From positions 1 to 64,000 of the forward strand of contig JAFPZX010000185.1 of NCBI GenBank assembly GCA_017417055.1: 64,000 bases of DNA, written 5' to 3'. The position numbers and the translations under genes were made by a program. This DNA comes from Anaerolineaceae bacterium (GTDB taxonomy: Bacteria > Chloroflexota > Anaerolineae > Anaerolineales > Anaerolineaceae). Positions 33,505-42,475 of this stretch are shown piece after piece. Every line of letters starts with the position of its first letter. Position 1 is the stretch's first letter. The notes under the pieces are model-generated. The model did not search any database. It saw nothing but the letters and a program-made list of their open reading frames with translations, and was not told where the DNA came from.

Positions 33505-33570
33505 GGGACAGGCCTTTGGGCCTGTCCCACTATGAAAAATTTATGGCAATACCGGTAATTTCGTGAATAA
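33505..33570. repeat. GGGACAGG hairpin with conserved flank, copy 1
   Basis: GGGACAGGCC (33505) pairs with GGCCTGTCCC (ending 33528). The following roughly 40 bp (CAC, ATGAAAAATTTATGGCAATACCGG, AATT, TGAATAA in pieces) recurs after the hairpin at 39828, so the repeat is longer than the stem and not just a terminator. Confidence 0.65.
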
Positions 33571-33602
33571 ACAAACCTTATATATGAGCTTTTTTGGTTT
33601 GC

Positions 33603-35321
33603 TCAACGGAAGCGCGGAGCGATTTTGATAAGATTGATAACAAGCTGAGCAGCAAAAATGCCGGAAGACAGGCACCATGCACCGATCCGCAGCCATTTTT
33701 GTTCCACCTCACGCAGCGCACGCGGAAGGGTGAAGATGCAGCTCATCAGCGGCAGCATCATCGGCAGCAAATACTGTGTGGATTTCACCGCCACAAACCA
33801 GATGATGTAAACCGCTACCACGATCCACCACAGGCCGATGACGCGGTACGTCCATTGTTCCCTCCCAACAAAACAGGCGATCATCAGCGAAGCCAGCAAA
33901 TAGAAGAAGCAGAACATTTCGGTAAAATGATCCTCAAACGCCGGATACCAGGCATTCCACCCGGGCCGGTAGTCATTTTTCAGATCAGTAAAATCTCCTC
34001 CATATCCCGTGCTCATCTCTTCACTTTTTTCAGAGAGAATGGCGGACATGTTTTGCCGTGCGTCTGCCCGGAATAAAAAGGGAGAACTCCACAGAATGGT
34101 TCCGAACATCACCAGAATGAAGAGCAATCCTTTTCCGACAGTCTGTGTGAAGCTCAGCCGTTTTGAGAGAAATCCGCATAAAAGACAGACAAAAACTGCC
34201 AGAAAGAAGAAAAACCCAAACAAGCGTGTTGCAGCTGAAAGGCCGACAAAAAAGGCGCATAAATAAAAATTTCTGCCAAAGCGCAGCCTGTCCCGCTGCA
34301 AAAAATACAGTCCGGCGCAGACAAAAAACAAATTCAGCCCATCCGGATGCCAAAACCCCTGATTATTTTGCAGTGACCCGGGAGCTGTCAGCAAAAAGAC
34401 AAACGCCGCCGCACTGACCAGCGGATTTGTGAACCGTGTGGTCATGTAGACCAGTATCATACAGCCCAGCATCATCGGAACGACTGAAACCATCGTACGC
34501 AGCGTAGGCAGCGTCAGATCGATACGCTGCATATAATTCGGACCGGCGAACAGATGGATCGGCTGCAGCACCAGCCAGGAAAGGGCATAAAACGGGTACC
34601 CGTAATGGTAGTCCTCGTGAATATAGTGATGGTAGAGCCATTCGCTGTAACTGTGTCCCGTATTCGCTACATTTTGCAGGATCGGATAGATGACATACTC
34701 ATCCCCGCCGTAATGTCTGAAATCATCCCAGTCTTTCGATCCTTTTAAATTTGACGGAAGGAGAATGATGATATATGCAATTCCAATCAAGCACAAAACA
34801 AGCAAAGTCTTTTTTTGTGTTCCGGAGAGGTCACTGAATTTCGGAAACAGACGGTATTTTTCAAAAACATTCCCGGCCTTGAATGACTTCCGAAAAGCAG
34901 CAAACAGGATCACAGCACCGGTGAAAAAAACAAAAGCCGCCCATAAAATCTGTGGACGCAGGTTTTTCGGAATAAACAGCCATGAGAATTTGAACGCCCA
35001 TAGGGAGGCAAATAAACCGAAACAAAAAGCAAGAAAGACAATATAAGCACGGTCTCCGGGATGTAAGTACCCGTTCAGCCGGGCAGTCAGCTCACCGTTG
35101 GTTCGTCTTTCCCATATCAGGATCAGCGCCAGGCACAGGATCAGCGCAGCTGTTGCAAGTCCCAACAGCCAGCGGCTAAACGAATAAGCGCCAAGTCTTG
35201 CGTTTTGCGCGTCAGACGGGGTCGCAAAAGTAAAAAAAAGTGCTGCCATTCCCGCAAGGATTGACAGTACCAGAAACAGTTGAACCTGAACAGATTTTAA
35301 ATGATCTGCTTTCTGTCCCAT
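33603..35321 (-). CDS. GT-C-type (family 39-like) glycosyltransferase
   Basis: A 572-residue polytopic membrane protein with about 12 hydrophobic helices. The first large external loop contains Gly-Gly-Asp-Glu-Tyr (about residue 214), the Asp-Glu region that serves as catalytic site in PMT/ArnT-like GT-C enzymes, followed by a Trp/Tyr/His-rich loop. Such enzymes transfer a sugar from a polyprenyl-phosphate donor to protein or a glycan on the outer face of the membrane. Acceptor unknown; the Thr/Ser-rich stalks encoded in this window would be natural O-glycosylation targets, which is inference only. It stands alone between two dispersed repeats. Confidence 0.72.
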   Translation of the reverse strand: MGQKADHLKSVQVQLFLVLSILAGMAALFFTFATPSDAQNARLGAYSFSRWLLGLATAALILCLALILIWERRTNGELTARLNGYLHPGDRAYIVFLAFCFGLFASLWAFKFSWLFIPKNLRPQILWAAFVFFTGAVILFAAFRKSFKAGNVFEKYRLFPKFSDLSGTQKKTLLVLCLIGIAYIIILLPSNLKGSKDWDDFRHYGGDEYVIYPILQNVANTGHSYSEWLYHHYIHEDYHYGYPFYALSWLVLQPIHLFAGPNYMQRIDLTLPTLRTMVSVVPMMLGCMILVYMTTRFTNPLVSAAAFVFLLTAPGSLQNNQGFWHPDGLNLFFVCAGLYFLQRDRLRFGRNFYLCAFFVGLSAATRLFGFFFFLAVFVCLLCGFLSKRLSFTQTVGKGLLFILVMFGTILWSSPFLFRADARQNMSAILSEKSEEMSTGYGGDFTDLKNDYRPGWNAWYPAFEDHFTEMFCFFYLLASLMIACFVGREQWTYRVIGLWWIVVAVYIIWFVAVKSTQYLLPMMLPLMSCIFTLPRALREVEQKWLRIGAWCLSSGIFAAQLVINLIKIAPRFR

Positions 35322-35382
35322 TTAGAATAAATCCGTCCCTTCGTTTTTCCAAGTTCTGAACATACTACGGAAATGCTGAGCA

Positions 35383-35450
35383 ATTCCTGTGAAGGCGGGA
35401 AGACAGTTCTGCGCTTGGCGCAAAACTGTCCCCGAACACCGATCAATCAG
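35383..35450 (+). repeat. 70-bp dispersed element, copy 2
   Basis: ATTCCTGTGAAGGCGGGAAG, then GACAGTTCTGCGC, a TTG loop, GCGCAAAACTGTCCCC and GAACACCGATCAATCAG. The central arms can pair. It is the cleanest copy of the family (15852, 37928, 42364 inverted, 50257). Confidence 0.65.
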
Positions 35451-35483
35451 TGCTTCCATAAGTTCATTGAGTCCATCTGCTTT

Positions 35484-36785
35484 TCACAACCGGGTGACGT
35501 TTGTCCTGTCCGCATCTCCGGCAAGCGTGACGGTGAAGGTTTTTGTTGTTGAACCTCTGTAAACTTCAATTTCAACGGTATCCCCGGGACTGTATTTGAA
35601 CAGACAATTATAAAAGGAACCGTTTTCAGCGATTGTATAATCACCAATTCGGATGATGATGTCATCCACCTGTAAACCGGCTTTTTGTGCCGGACCGCCG
35701 TTGGTAATTTCCATAATATAAACACCCGACTCCGTGGGCAGCCGGTAAGCGCGTGCCATTCGGGATGTGATTTCCGTCCAGCGTATGCCGAGAACAGGCC
35801 GGCTGAATGCACCGTTTTGAATGATCTGATCTGAGATCAATTTGGCCGTATTTGCCGGGATCGCAAATCCAAGTCCTTCCGCGGTCGCACTGGAATAACT
35901 TGAACCGCGTACGATCATCACGTTGATACCGATCACTTCCCCGGCAAGGTTCACCAGAGGCCCGCCGGAATTTCCCTGGTTGATGGCTGTATCCGTCTGG
36001 ATCAGGTTTTCCATCTGATACCCGTTGTTAGATTCCAGAAACCGTCCCGTGGCACTGATGACCCCGACGGTTACCGTATTTTTGAAGTTCCCAAGCGGTG
36101 AACCGATCGCGATAGCTGTTTCGCCCGGTTTGAGTAAATCGGAATTACCCAGTTTCGCGACAGCCGGCACATCCCCTTCCACTTTCAGTACAGCCAGGTC
36201 GGAAAATGAATCCGCACTGATCAATTCAGCCTGCAGCACGGTGCCGTTCGCAAGTTCGGCATAGTATTCACGACCCTCACTGATTACATGATTATTTGTC
36301 AAAATGTAACCGTCTTCACTGATGATCACGCCGGATCCCATCGATGTGGAATCGGAAGTACGAAAACCGAAATAGGTCATCGACCCCGGGATCACCGCTG
36401 TGATCGTCACAACAGCCGGCGCAACCTCTTCAACAACCCGTGTGATTTGACTGGAGACCTCAACCTGCTCGGCTTCCATATAGCCGGTCGACTGAACTGC
36501 CCCCAGATTGTTTATCTGATTCTGCAGCGAGCTGATTTGTTCCCGCAGCGCGTTCATCTCCGCGTCATCTGCGGTTTTTGACTCCGTTTCGGTCCCTTTA
36601 TTGAGAAAAGGAAGATTCAGAAACTTCATTTCTGAATTACCGCCGACCGATCCGCCGATAAATCCGCCTAAAATTGCCGTGACCAGGGCAATCAGGATCA
36701 CGGTCCCCCAGGACGGTCTGTTGTTCTTGTTTTTGTCCGGCTTATCCTGCCTGACTTCATAATAAGGTTGATACTGGTTATACAT
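35484..36785 (-). CDS. HtrA/DegP-like serine protease with PDZ domain
   Basis: A 433-residue membrane-anchored trypsin-like protease that degrades or refolds damaged envelope proteins. A cytoplasmic Gln/Lys-rich tail is followed by one membrane segment (about 28-48), a short coiled linker, the protease domain with His (Asn-Asn-His-Val), Asp (Ser-Asp-Leu-Ala-Val-Leu) and Ser (Gly-Asn-Ser-Gly-Gly-Pro-Leu), and one C-terminal PDZ domain (about 335-425). The triad is complete. I start at 36785 after AAAGG; 36827 has no ribosome site. A perfect dyad (36868-36887) upstream may regulate it. It is monocistronic. Confidence 0.92.
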   Translation of the reverse strand: MYNQYQPYYEVRQDKPDKNKNNRPSWGTVILIALVTAILGGFIGGSVGGNSEMKFLNLPFLNKGTETESKTADDAEMNALREQISSLQNQINNLGAVQSTGYMEAEQVEVSSQITRVVEEVAPAVVTITAVIPGSMTYFGFRTSDSTSMGSGVIISEDGYILTNNHVISEGREYYAELANGTVLQAELISADSFSDLAVLKVEGDVPAVAKLGNSDLLKPGETAIAIGSPLGNFKNTVTVGVISATGRFLESNNGYQMENLIQTDTAINQGNSGGPLVNLAGEVIGINVMIVRGSSYSSATAEGLGFAIPANTAKLISDQIIQNGAFSRPVLGIRWTEITSRMARAYRLPTESGVYIMEITNGGPAQKAGLQVDDIIIRIGDYTIAENGSFYNCLFKYSPGDTVEIEVYRGSTTKTFTVTLAGDADRTNVTRL

Positions 36786-36867
36786 AAACGATAAACCTTT
36801 TTGCTTCCGTTTTTCGGCAAGCTTCATAAATTTGCTGTAATTAATGTATCAAAGTGACCTGTTTTCA

Positions 36868-36887
36868 TTGACTCAATTATGAGTCAA
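36868..36887. promoter_or_regulatory. TTGACTC dyad upstream of htrA
   Basis: TTGACTC (36868-36874), 6 bp, GAGTCAA (36881-36887): a perfect dyad 80 bp upstream of the htrA start, with a partial second copy TTTGACTCGATG at about 36901. Possible operator for a stress regulator. Confidence 0.4.
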
Positions 36888-36931
36888 CAGAACAGACTGC
36901 TTTGACTCGATGCTGAGCAGTTACAATTTTC

Positions 36932-37747
36932 TCAATTTTTCAAGCGCGCATATATCACGGAAGTTCCGTCAGCACCTTTGACTTCTTTGGTTTCAAATTC
37001 GTCCGGATATGCCTGGATCAGCAGGGAAAGCTGACGGAAACCGAAGGTTCGGGAATCAAAACCCGGATCCAATTGGCGGATATGATGCCCGAGAGACCCC
37101 AAAAATGCCCAGCCGCTGTCCTGCGCGGCGAGATCGAACGCCTTTTTCAGCAGTGGAATCGGGTTGTTCTGTAAATTGTTGTCCTTTTCTTCACTGTTTT
37201 TCTTTGTGCGCTTTTTCCGCGTGGTTGTTTTTGCGGAATCTGCCTTCACCGGTTCGACCGGTCCCAGGTTTTCCACATAAACGAACAAATCGCAGGCATT
37301 CACAAAAGCCCGCGGGGTTTGTTTTTTCCCGATTCCCATCACAAAAATGCCGTTTTCCCGGATTCGCGTTGCCAGACGTGTGTAGTCGCTGTCACTGGAA
37401 ACGAGACAGAACCCGTCTACCGATCCGGAATAAAACAGGTCCATCGCGTCGATGATCATCGCGCTGTCTGTGGCATTTTTCCCGACTGTATAACGGAACT
37501 GCTGGATCGGCTGAATGGCGTGCGTCTGCAGCACTTCTTTCCAGCCTCCCATGTTGGAAGCAGTCCAGTCACCATAAATACGACGGATCGTTATCAATCC
37601 GTATTTTGTTGTCTCCGCAAGCATCTTTTCGATCATTGATGGCTGCGCGTTATCACCGTCGATCAGCATGGCAATCCGCTGTGAGGGCGTGACATCCATT
37701 ATGTCACGAATTGTAAGGTTATTGTTGATATCAAAGTTATTTGCCAT
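36932..37747 (-). CDS. NYN-domain protein with C-terminal OST-HTH/LOTUS domain
   Basis: A 271-residue protein. Residues 20-165 form a NYN (LabA/PIN-like) ribonuclease-type domain: Met-Leu-Ile-Asp-Gly-Asp-Asn-Ala, Asn-Ala-Thr-Asp-Ser-Ala-Met and Ser-Ser-Asp-Ser-Asp-Tyr give the conserved acidic metal ligands. A Lys/Arg/Thr-rich linker (about 180-200) leads to a C-terminal OST-HTH/LOTUS domain (about 205-271), a fold that binds RNA, including G-rich RNA. The combination suggests an RNA-directed nuclease or silencing factor. It is encoded alone. GGAAAGGG precedes the ATG; a TATAAT lies about 45 bp upstream (37794-37789). Confidence 0.85.
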   Translation of the reverse strand: MANNFDINNNLTIRDIMDVTPSQRIAMLIDGDNAQPSMIEKMLAETTKYGLITIRRIYGDWTASNMGGWKEVLQTHAIQPIQQFRYTVGKNATDSAMIIDAMDLFYSGSVDGFCLVSSDSDYTRLATRIRENGIFVMGIGKKQTPRAFVNACDLFVYVENLGPVEPVKADSAKTTTRKKRTKKNSEEKDNNLQNNPIPLLKKAFDLAAQDSGWAFLGSLGHHIRQLDPGFDSRTFGFRQLSLLIQAYPDEFETKEVKGADGTSVIYARLKN

Positions 37748-37927
37748 TATTGACCCTTTCCGGCTGAAATGTTTTCAGCACAGTTCTTATTATAGTGGAT
37801 TTTTTTTGCATTTCATATAAAAGATTAAGTGCCGCAAATAAAATCGAAAGTGATGATTAATCAATATGAATAACAGTATATCCGTATCATTTTTGGGTAA
37901 AATAATATAATTATGGAAGTGTTGGTT

Positions 37928-37997
37928 AATTCCCGTGAAGGCAAGAGGACAGTTCTGTGCTTTGCACATAACCGTTCCCGAACCTCAATTGATCAGT
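37928..37997 (+). repeat. 70-bp dispersed element, copy 3
   Basis: AATTCCCGTGAAGGCAAGAG, then GACAGTTCTGTGC, a short loop, GCACATAACCGTTCCC and GAACCTCAATTGATCAG. It lies in the leader of the DUF3048 gene, after a TATAAT at about 37909. The remainder of 37748-38109 holds no gene. Confidence 0.6.
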
Positions 37998-38109
37998 GTC
38001 TTCTTATGGTAATCGTTCAGAATTTTGTTTTGCAGCAAAAGAGCTGTCTTTTGCTCAATTCTGGAAGATACAATATGATTACGAAATTTTTCGAATAGGA
38101 GAGAGAATA

Positions 38110-39342
38110 ATGAAAACATTTCGCAAAATCGTAATAATTACCGTTTTTCTTCTGGCGACTTTCTGTCTTTCAGCCTTCCAGACCATGGAAGAAGATGTCC
38201 CCACATTGAAAAATCCCAATAATGATCCATTGATTCCGCTGAACCCGATGACCGGAACCCCTGTTTCCGATCCGGATCTGCTTACAAAGCCGCCGGTATT
38301 TGTGCCGCTGGCACGTTATCCTTCTGCGTTTCGTCCTTCTTCCGGTCACAGTCAGGCGCAATGGGTTTTTGAAATGTATGTCGGGGATGAGGAATCCCGC
38401 CCCATCCTGATGTATTATGGCGCCATGCCCAGCGGTTCGGTTTCCCGCATTTCTTCAGCGATCTACGGATTGGAAGAGCTCCGCAAGCAATACGGCGGCG
38501 TCATTTTTGCCGGCGGGACTTCAAAATCTATTCTGGAATCCGGTATTCTGAACCTCGAATTATGGTACGGTACAAACGGAAACCAACTTTATCCCGAGCT
38601 GCCGCTTGAAAATTATCAAAAATTTTTGAACAAGTGGTCAAAACTCGTTTATCCGGCTGATCCCAATAACCTTACATTGAATTTTTCCGAAGAACCACCG
38701 GAAGGCGGACGGCAGGCAGATTCCCTGTTTTTCCGCTATGCTTCAACAAACCAGATCCTCTGGCGTTATGATGCTGCGAGCGGAAAATATTACCGTATGC
38801 AAAATTCCGTAGAAGACCCCAATTCACTGGAAGCTGACGTTGACGCTTCCAACGGGGAACAGATTGGTGTTGAAAACCTGATCATCCTGATGGCGCCGCA
38901 TGAATGGGCGCCCAATCAAAGTGTTGTTTACGGTCTTTTTACCGTAAAACTGAATTACATTACTACGGAACCGGCCTTAATTTTCAGGGATGGAAAGCTC
39001 TATTCCGCAACCTGGTCTACAATCAGCGAAAAATATGAACGGGACTCCCAGCGTATGCGTCCGATCCGTTTTTATGACAATGAAGGAAACTATTTCCGAC
39101 TGAAACCCGGAAAAACCTGGGTCCATATCGTAATGCCGGGAAATCCCTATTATGAGGTGGAAGCAGAGCTTGGAAGTTCAATAACCCCCGGAAGCGGTCA
39201 CTGGAAAATGCCTTACATTTCCTTCAAACCGGGAACGATTGAACAGCTTCAGCGGGAAGTTGAGGAACTGATTGCTATGGACATCCGGCTGAACGAACCT
39301 TATTATCCGTATTATTTTGATCAGGAGAACAATGAAGAATAA
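38110..39342 (+). CDS. Exported DUF3048 (YerB-like) protein
   Basis: A 410-residue secreted or lipid-anchored protein with an N-terminal signal sequence (about 1-24, no lipobox Cys at the expected site although a Cys lies in the hydrophobic core). The body matches the DUF3048 pattern: Asn-Pro-Met-Thr-Gly-Thr-Pro-Val near residue 40, Arg-Pro-Ser-Ser-Gly-His-Ser-Gln-Ala near 78 and, near the C-terminus, Tyr-Ser-Ala-Thr-Trp with Leu-Lys-Pro-Gly-Lys-Thr-Trp. The function of the family is unknown; members are often envelope lipoproteins. AGGAGAG precedes the ATG at 38110. The YbaK gene overlaps its end by 11 bp. Confidence 0.78.
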   Translation: MKTFRKIVIITVFLLATFCLSAFQTMEEDVPTLKNPNNDPLIPLNPMTGTPVSDPDLLTKPPVFVPLARYPSAFRPSSGHSQAQWVFEMYVGDEESRPILMYYGAMPSGSVSRISSAIYGLEELRKQYGGVIFAGGTSKSILESGILNLELWYGTNGNQLYPELPLENYQKFLNKWSKLVYPADPNNLTLNFSEEPPEGGRQADSLFFRYASTNQILWRYDAASGKYYRMQNSVEDPNSLEADVDASNGEQIGVENLIILMAPHEWAPNQSVVYGLFTVKLNYITTEPALIFRDGKLYSATWSTISEKYERDSQRMRPIRFYDNEGNYFRLKPGKTWVHIVMPGNPYYEVEAELGSSITPGSGHWKMPYISFKPGTIEQLQREVEELIAMDIRLNEPYYPYYFDQENNEE

Positions 39343-39808
39343 CAAGACCAATGTCATGCGGGTCCTGGAACAGCATAAAATCGATTATGAATCCTATTTT
39401 TTTGGTGACGGAGTCACTGCCGCGAGTGGTACGGAAGTTGCGGATATATTAGGAAAGGACCCTCTGACGGTTTTCAAGACACTGGTGACTATCGGGAAAA
39501 CCGGGCAGCACTATGTTTTTGTGGTTCCCTGCTGTTTTGAGCTTAGTCTCAAAAAGGCAGCTGAAGCGGTAGGTGAGAAAAATATCGAAATGATCAAATC
39601 AAAGGAGCTGTTGCCGCTGACAGGATATATCCACGGAGGATGTTCTCCGATTGGGATGAAAAAGCTCTTCCCCACTGTTGTGGATGTCAGTGCCCGGGAT
39701 TATCAAAAAATCCTTTTCAGCGGCGGGCATATCGGCTGTCAGGTGGAAGTGGCTCCCTCTGATCTGGAAAAGGTGATCCCCGTCAAATATGCTGATATCA
39801 TCGAGTAA
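39332..39808 (+). CDS. YbaK-like Cys-tRNA(Pro)/aminoacyl-tRNA deacylase
   Basis: A 158-residue YbaK/ProX-domain protein that hydrolyses wrongly charged tRNA, typically Cys-tRNA(Pro). Seen are Val-Phe-Lys-Thr-Leu-Val with the conserved Lys (about residue 50), Val-Val-Pro near 72 and Gly-Gly-Cys-Ser-Pro-Ile-Gly near 108, all characteristic of YbaK. Length is normal. The ATG at 39332, 4 nt after AGGAG, is chosen; the gene overlaps the DUF3048 gene by 11 bp and is co-transcribed with it. YbaK and its relatives with other amino acid specificity are not separable by eye. Confidence 0.88.
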   Translation: MKNNKTNVMRVLEQHKIDYESYFFGDGVTAASGTEVADILGKDPLTVFKTLVTIGKTGQHYVFVVPCCFELSLKKAAEAVGEKNIEMIKSKELLPLTGYIHGGCSPIGMKKLFPTVVDVSARDYQKILFSGGHIGCQVEVAPSDLEKVIPVKYADIIE

Positions 39809-39827
39809 AGAGACGTTTGCTTAACTC

Positions 39828-39912
39828 GGGACAGGCTTTTGAGCCTGTCCCACTTTTCATAACATGTGGAAAAATTTATTGCAATACCGGCAATTCTGTC
39901 ATGAATAACCCC
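39828..39912. repeat. GGGACAGG hairpin with conserved flank, copy 2
   Basis: GGGACAGGCT (39828) pairs with AGCCTGTCCC (ending 39851) around TTTG. The flank (CAC, TTTTCAT, AAAAATTTAT, TGCAATACCGGCAATT, ATGAATAA in pieces) matches that at 33529-33570. The remainder of the gap to 40164 contains a divergent GGACAG...CTGTCC pair (about 39994-40036) and a TTATAAT (about 40119) in front of the aquaporin. Confidence 0.6.
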
Positions 39913-40164
39913 ATGTGCTTACTGTTCACATATCAGCCAGTATTGCTGTAATACATGTGGGTAATACATGTGGGAGCAAAAACGCAGCAGAGGACAGAAG
40001 CCTGTGCGGGCTGCGCCGCATCAGGAAGCTGTCCCCTGTGCTCCATGAATAGTACCCCTCATGTTTGCCGCTCAAATTCTGAATAGATACGAAAAACCAT
40101 CTTTATGCTTTGAACAGTGTTATAATCGCATTCGCTTTATATAATTTTATTGGAGGTACTATTA

Positions 40165-40818
40165 ATGAAAAAATATATAGCTGAATGTCTCGGGACTTTT
40201 GTCCTTGTCTTTTTTGCCTGCGGAACCGCGGCTGTTGCCGGATGCACGGCTGAAGCAAATGCTGCCTATCTGATCACCGCGCTGGCTTTCGGCTTGGTTA
40301 TCGTTGCCATGGCATACTCTATCGGCAACGTTTCCGGCTGCCATATCAACCCGGCCGTTTCCATCGCCATGCTTTGCAGCGGCAAAATGAGCGTTAATGA
40401 TTTCATCGGTTACGTCGCTGCCCAGTTTGTCGGCGGTATCCTTGGCGCAGCCTGCCTGGCAGCCGTTACCGGGAAACAATTCGGACTTGGCACAAACGGC
40501 CTTTATGATGGCAGTGTTGTCAAATCTCTGATCATTGAAGTCATCCTGACCTTCGTCTTTGTCCTGTCTATTCTGGGTGTAACATCCAAAGAAAAGTACA
40601 GCAAGGTTGCCGGTTTGGTTATCGGATTCTCATTGACGCTTGTCCATCTGCTGGGTATTTTCTTCACCGGTACTTCCGTGAACCCTGCCCGTTCCTTCGG
40701 CCCGGCTCTCTTCATGGGCGGCGACGCGCTGAAATGCGTCTGGGTCTTCATCGTTGCTCCGCTTATCGGCGGCGTGCTTGCTTCATACTGCTACCGGTTC
40801 CTGGATCCGGAAAAATAA
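40165..40818 (+). CDS. MIP family channel, AqpZ-like
   Basis: A 217-residue aquaporin with six membrane helices and both NPA loops (His-Ile-Asn-Pro-Ala-Val and Ser-Val-Asn-Pro-Ala-Arg-Ser-Phe-Gly-Pro). The constriction residues expected for a water-selective pore are present by eye alignment with AqpZ: Phe in helix 2 (Ala-Phe-Gly-Leu), His in helix 5 (Leu-Val-His-Leu) and Arg after the second NPA; the Asp typical of glycerol facilitators is missing. It should let water, and perhaps small neutral solutes, cross the membrane. GGAGG lies 8 nt before the ATG. A strong terminator follows, so the gene is monocistronic. Confidence 0.9.
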   Translation: MKKYIAECLGTFVLVFFACGTAAVAGCTAEANAAYLITALAFGLVIVAMAYSIGNVSGCHINPAVSIAMLCSGKMSVNDFIGYVAAQFVGGILGAACLAAVTGKQFGLGTNGLYDGSVVKSLIIEVILTFVFVLSILGVTSKEKYSKVAGLVIGFSLTLVHLLGIFFTGTSVNPARSFGPALFMGGDALKCVWVFIVAPLIGGVLASYCYRFLDPEK

Positions 40819-40831
40819 AAACCGATAAAGG

Positions 40832-40865
40832 CAGCGGTTCCTGATTGCGAACCGCTGTTTTTTTT
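40832..40865 (+). terminator. Rho-independent terminator of the aquaporin gene
   Basis: CAGCGGTTC (40832-40840), loop, GAACCGCTG (40849-40857) followed by eight T. Clear intrinsic terminator. Confidence 0.9.
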
Positions 40866-40949
40866 ATGCTGTCCATTCCGATTTGGGAAAATAAGATATA
40901 ATTACAAAAAATTTAACTCTCGATAAATCACACTAAGGAATCCATACAT

Positions 40950-42296
40950 ATGGGAAAATATTTTGGTACTGACGGTTTCCGCGGCGAAGCCAACAAAGAA
41001 CTGACATTTGAACACGCTGTTCAAATCGGCCGTTTTCTTGGCTGGTATTACGGGAAACGTCTGAACAAAAAGGCTAAAGTTGTTATCGGCAAAGATACCC
41101 GCCGTTCCAGCTATATGTTTGAATATGCGCTTTGCACCGGGCTCACTGCTTCCGGGGCGGATGCTTATATTATGCACGTAACGACAACTCCCTCTGTCTC
41201 TTATATCGCACGGACTGATGATTTTGACTGCGGCATTATGATTTCCGCATCCCACAATCCCTACTACGACAACGGGATCAAGGTCGTCAACAGCAACGGC
41301 GAAAAAATGGATGAAGAAACGCTGGAACGCATCGAAGAATACCTTGACGGCGGGGTTGAAATTCCCATGGCGGAACGGGATGAAATCGGACGCACGGTGG
41401 ACTACGCTGCCGGCCGCAACCGTTATATCGGCTATCTGATCGGCCTTTCCAAGTACAGTTTCAAAAACATCAAAGTCGGTATTGACGCAGCCAACGGCTC
41501 TGCCTGGTCTATTGCGAAGAGTGTTTTTGATGCCATTGGCGCAAAGACCTATGTCATCAACGCGGAACCTGACGGGCTGAATATCAACCGGGACTGCGGC
41601 TCCACACACATCGAGCAGCTTCAGAAATTTGTGGTCGAAAATGGGCTGAATATCGGCTTCGCCTACGATGGCGACGCGGACCGCTGTCTGTGCGTCGATG
41701 AAAAGGGAAATGTCGTGACCGGTGACCACATTCTGTATATTTATGGCCTGTACATGAAGGAACGCGGCAAACTGCTCAATAACAAGGTCGTCACCACAGT
41801 CATGTCGAACTTCGGTCTTTACAAAGCGCTCGATGCTGTTGATATCGAATATGAAAAGACCAAAGTGGGTGATAAATACGTCTACGAAAATATGGTCAAA
41901 AACGGACACCGCATTGGCGGAGAACAGTCCGGCCATATCATCTTTTCCAAATACGCTACCACGGGTGACGGCATTCTCACCAGTCTCAAGCTGATGGAAG
42001 TAATGCTGGCAAAAAATAAACCCATGAGTGAACTGGCTGCGCCGGTAAAGTTTTACCCGCAGGTATTGAAAAACGTTCGCGTGAAAAGCAAGCCGGACGC
42101 TCAAAACGATCCTGATGTACAGGCTGCTGTTCAGGCCGCAGCTGAAGCACTGGGAGACAACGGACGCATCCTTGTTCGCGAATCCGGCACCGAACCGGTG
42201 ATCCGCGTAATGGTGGAAGCCCCTTCAAATGAAATCTGTGAAAAGTATGTTGACAGCGTGATCGCTGTCATCAGGGAAAAAGGACACCTTATCTGA
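40950..42296 (+). CDS. glmM: Phosphoglucosamine mutase
   Basis: A 448-residue alpha-D-phosphohexomutase converting glucosamine 6-phosphate to glucosamine 1-phosphate for UDP-GlcNAc and peptidoglycan synthesis. The N-terminal Phe-Gly-Thr-Asp-Gly-Phe-Arg-Gly, the active-site Ser in Ile-Ser-Ala-Ser-His-Asn-Pro-Tyr, the metal loop Asp-Gly-Asp-Ala-Asp-Arg, the sugar loop Gly-Glu-Gln-Ser-Gly-His and the phosphate loop Arg-Glu-Ser-Gly-Thr-Glu-Pro are all intact. The short Ser-loop and overall length favour GlmM over phosphomannomutases. A TATAAT is about 50 bp upstream (about 40902). nagB follows 180 bp later. Confidence 0.93.
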   Translation: MGKYFGTDGFRGEANKELTFEHAVQIGRFLGWYYGKRLNKKAKVVIGKDTRRSSYMFEYALCTGLTASGADAYIMHVTTTPSVSYIARTDDFDCGIMISASHNPYYDNGIKVVNSNGEKMDEETLERIEEYLDGGVEIPMAERDEIGRTVDYAAGRNRYIGYLIGLSKYSFKNIKVGIDAANGSAWSIAKSVFDAIGAKTYVINAEPDGLNINRDCGSTHIEQLQKFVVENGLNIGFAYDGDADRCLCVDEKGNVVTGDHILYIYGLYMKERGKLLNNKVVTTVMSNFGLYKALDAVDIEYEKTKVGDKYVYENMVKNGHRIGGEQSGHIIFSKYATTGDGILTSLKLMEVMLAKNKPMSELAAPVKFYPQVLKNVRVKSKPDAQNDPDVQAAVQAAAEALGDNGRILVRESGTEPVIRVMVEAPSNEICEKYVDSVIAVIREKGHLI

Positions 42297-42363
42297 GTGA
42301 GGAGTGAGGAATTAGGAGTGAGAAATGTAATAAGCTCTACTCCTTCAGAAATACTAAGGAAGC

Positions 42364-42435
42364 TCTGATTAATTGAGGTTCGGGGACGGTTCTCCCGAGG
42401 AACGAGGGGAACTGTCCTCACGCCTTTACAGGAAT
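42364..42435 (-). repeat. 70-bp dispersed element, copy 4 (inverted)
   Basis: Read on the minus strand: ATTCCTGTAAAGGCGTGAG, GACAGTTCCCC, a loop, AACCGTCCCC, GAACCTCAATTAATCAG. It lies between glmM and nagB together with GTGAGGAGTGAGGAATTAGG-like words at 42297-42325. Confidence 0.6.
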
Positions 42436-42475
42436 CATTCCGCGTTTCCTTACACACTGCAAAACAGGAGAAAAT

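Noticed and set aside
40902-42104. A 400-codon minus-strand frame opposite glmM
   Set aside because: Shadow frame; glmM has all catalytic loops on the plus strand.
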